Of a stretch of DNA of 64,000 nucleotides, positions 63,331 through 64,000 are shown in pieces. Below the pieces are notes generated by a model. It worked only from the letters and a program-made list of their open reading frames with translations. It did not search any database and was not told where the DNA came from. The DNA is from an uncultured Caulobacter sp. Lineage in GTDB: Bacteria > Pseudomonadota > Alphaproteobacteria > Caulobacterales > Caulobacteraceae. Numbering within the stretch: position 1 is the stretch's first letter; the number at the start of each line of letters is the position of its first letter. Made by a program: the position numbers and the translations under genes. The DNA lies in NCBI GenBank assembly GCA_913776195.1, contig CAJYMH010000031.1:1-64000 (forward strand), written 5' to 3'.

Positions 63331-63770
63331 TCCGGCTGCAAACCGAACCCCTGGACGTAGGCGCCCTGACGGCCGCGTTCTGCGCGGGGCGCAGCGAAAC
63401 GGGCGCAGTAGCCACCTTCATCGGCCTGGCTCGCGCCGAGGGCGGGGCGACAAAGGTTCTGGAGCTGGAGGCCTATTCGGGCTTCACCGAGAAGCGGATC
63501 GCCGAGATGGTCGAGGAGGCGCGGACTCGCTTTGGTCTGCATGACGTCAGCGTCGTCCATCGTATCGGTCCTGTGGCTCCGGGCGAGGCGGTGGTGTTCG
63601 TGGCGACCGCGGCGGCCCATCGGCGCGAGGCGCTGGAGGCCTGCGATCATCTCATGGACTATCTCAAAAGCCGCGCGCCCTTCTGGAAGAAGGAGCACGG
63701 TCCGGACGGCGAGCGCTGGATCGAGCCCACAGGCAAGGATCTGGCTGACGCCAAGCGCTGGGACCAGTAG
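63327..63770 (+). CDS. moaE: Molybdopterin synthase catalytic subunit
   Basis: MoaE transfers sulfur from MoaD to cyclic pyranopterin monophosphate. The 147 residues show GAVATFIGLARAEGGATKVL, LELEAYSGFTEKRIAEMVEE, VVHRIGPVAPGEAVVFVATA, and DHLMDYLKSRAPFWKKEHGP with the catalytic lysines near the end. Length is normal. moaB follows after 9 bases. Confidence 0.97.
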   Translation: MIRLQTEPLDVGALTAAFCAGRSETGAVATFIGLARAEGGATKVLELEAYSGFTEKRIAEMVEEARTRFGLHDVSVVHRIGPVAPGEAVVFVATAAAHRREALEACDHLMDYLKSRAPFWKKEHGPDGERWIEPTGKDLADAKRWDQ

Positions 63771-63779
63771 GACGAAACC

Positions 63780-64000
63780 ATGAGCACCCTTATTCCAGGC
63801 GGCCGCATCGTCGAAGATTTGCCCTTCACCCCCGTCCGGGTGGCGGTCTTGACCGTGTCGGACACCCGCGACGAAGAAAGCGACACCTCCGGCGCCCTGC
63901 TGGCGTCGCGGATCGAGGGGGCGGGCCACATCCTGGCCGGCAAGACCCTGGTCCCAGACGACGTGCTCGCGATCCGCACGGTGGTGAAGGCGTGGATCGC
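63780..64000 (+). CDS. moaB: Molybdenum cofactor biosynthesis protein B (5' part, runs off the edge)
   Basis: The first 73 codons are visible: MSTLIPGGRIVEDLPFTPVR, then VAVLTVSDTRDEESDTSG, the MoaB/MogA signature, and VPDDVLAIRTVVKAWIA at the window edge. MoaB-type proteins adenylylate molybdopterin before metal insertion, although in organisms that also have MogA the role is less clear. The gene continues beyond 64000. Confidence 0.92.
   Translation, partial: MSTLIPGGRIVEDLPFTPVRVAVLTVSDTRDEESDTSGALLASRIEGAGHILAGKTLVPDDVLAIRTVVKAWI

Overview
The window is a single stretch of high-GC chromosome from an alphaproteobacterium, most likely a member of the Caulobacteraceae (Caulobacter, Phenylobacterium or Brevundimonas). 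The clues are the order rimP-nusA-ylxR-infB ... rbfA-truB-rpsO-pnp, two large TonB-dependent receptors, a CC0125/CC1285-type lipoprotein, a ShkA-like hybrid kinase whose first receiver is degenerate, and promoter candidates of the TTG-N14-GCTATA type. I see no plasmid, phage, insertion sequence, CRISPR array, tRNA or rRNA. Genus and gene symbols are inferences from protein reading; no database search was possible.

Layout. 1-2.2 kb: the tail of an upstream gene, about 500 bases without a convincing gene, an XRE regulator and a TauE/SafE permease. 2.2-17.2 kb: the translation and RNA-decay block rimP, nusA, ylxR/L7Ae fusion, infB, then six accessory genes (AraC regulator, membrane protein, lipoprotein, secreted protein, beta-lactamase-fold hydrolase, dienelactone hydrolase), then rbfA, truB, rpsO and pnp. 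17.2-24.7 kb: a Fur-boxed siderophore receptor with a PiuC-type dioxygenase, and a second receptor divergent from an exported nucleotidase-like phosphoesterase. 24.7-30.2 kb: an SDR and a quinone oxidoreductase in one operon, an Ntn asparaginase, rlmN, a DUF350 protein and a serine protease.

30.2-39.9 kb: ampG next to a ShkA-like cytoplasmic hybrid kinase, a small internally repetitive protein, then gshB, sirB1, a decayed yraN, rsmI, hemW and rdgB, and a GST. 40-52 kb: a 38-residue membrane peptide, a DUF2975/XRE pair, a CPBP protease, a membrane-bound AraC regulator, pyrF, marC, an SDR with an Rrf2 regulator, kup, argG, KTSC and MAPEG proteins, and an XRE regulator with an RTX-like protein. 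52-64 kb: LysE exporter, lipoprotein, an SDR of the 3-hydroxyacyl-CoA dehydrogenase type, YkvA, an MFS permease with a large loop, an orphan modB with a truncated CysG-like protein, an isoquinoline 1-oxidoreductase-like molybdoenzyme with its MocA-like cytidylyltransferase, and moaA-moaD-moaE-moaB running off the right edge.

How the parts fit. Most genes are housekeeping. The right end is a molybdenum theme: molybdate permease, molybdopterin synthesis, cofactor maturation and a client enzyme lie within 7 kb. The left block shows intrinsic-terminator hairpins pressed against the start codons of rimP, ylxR and the AraC gene, suggesting partial termination inside the operon. The observations I would check first are the ShkA-like kinase, the yraN remnant, the truncated CysG beside orphan modB, and the XRE/RTX-like pair.
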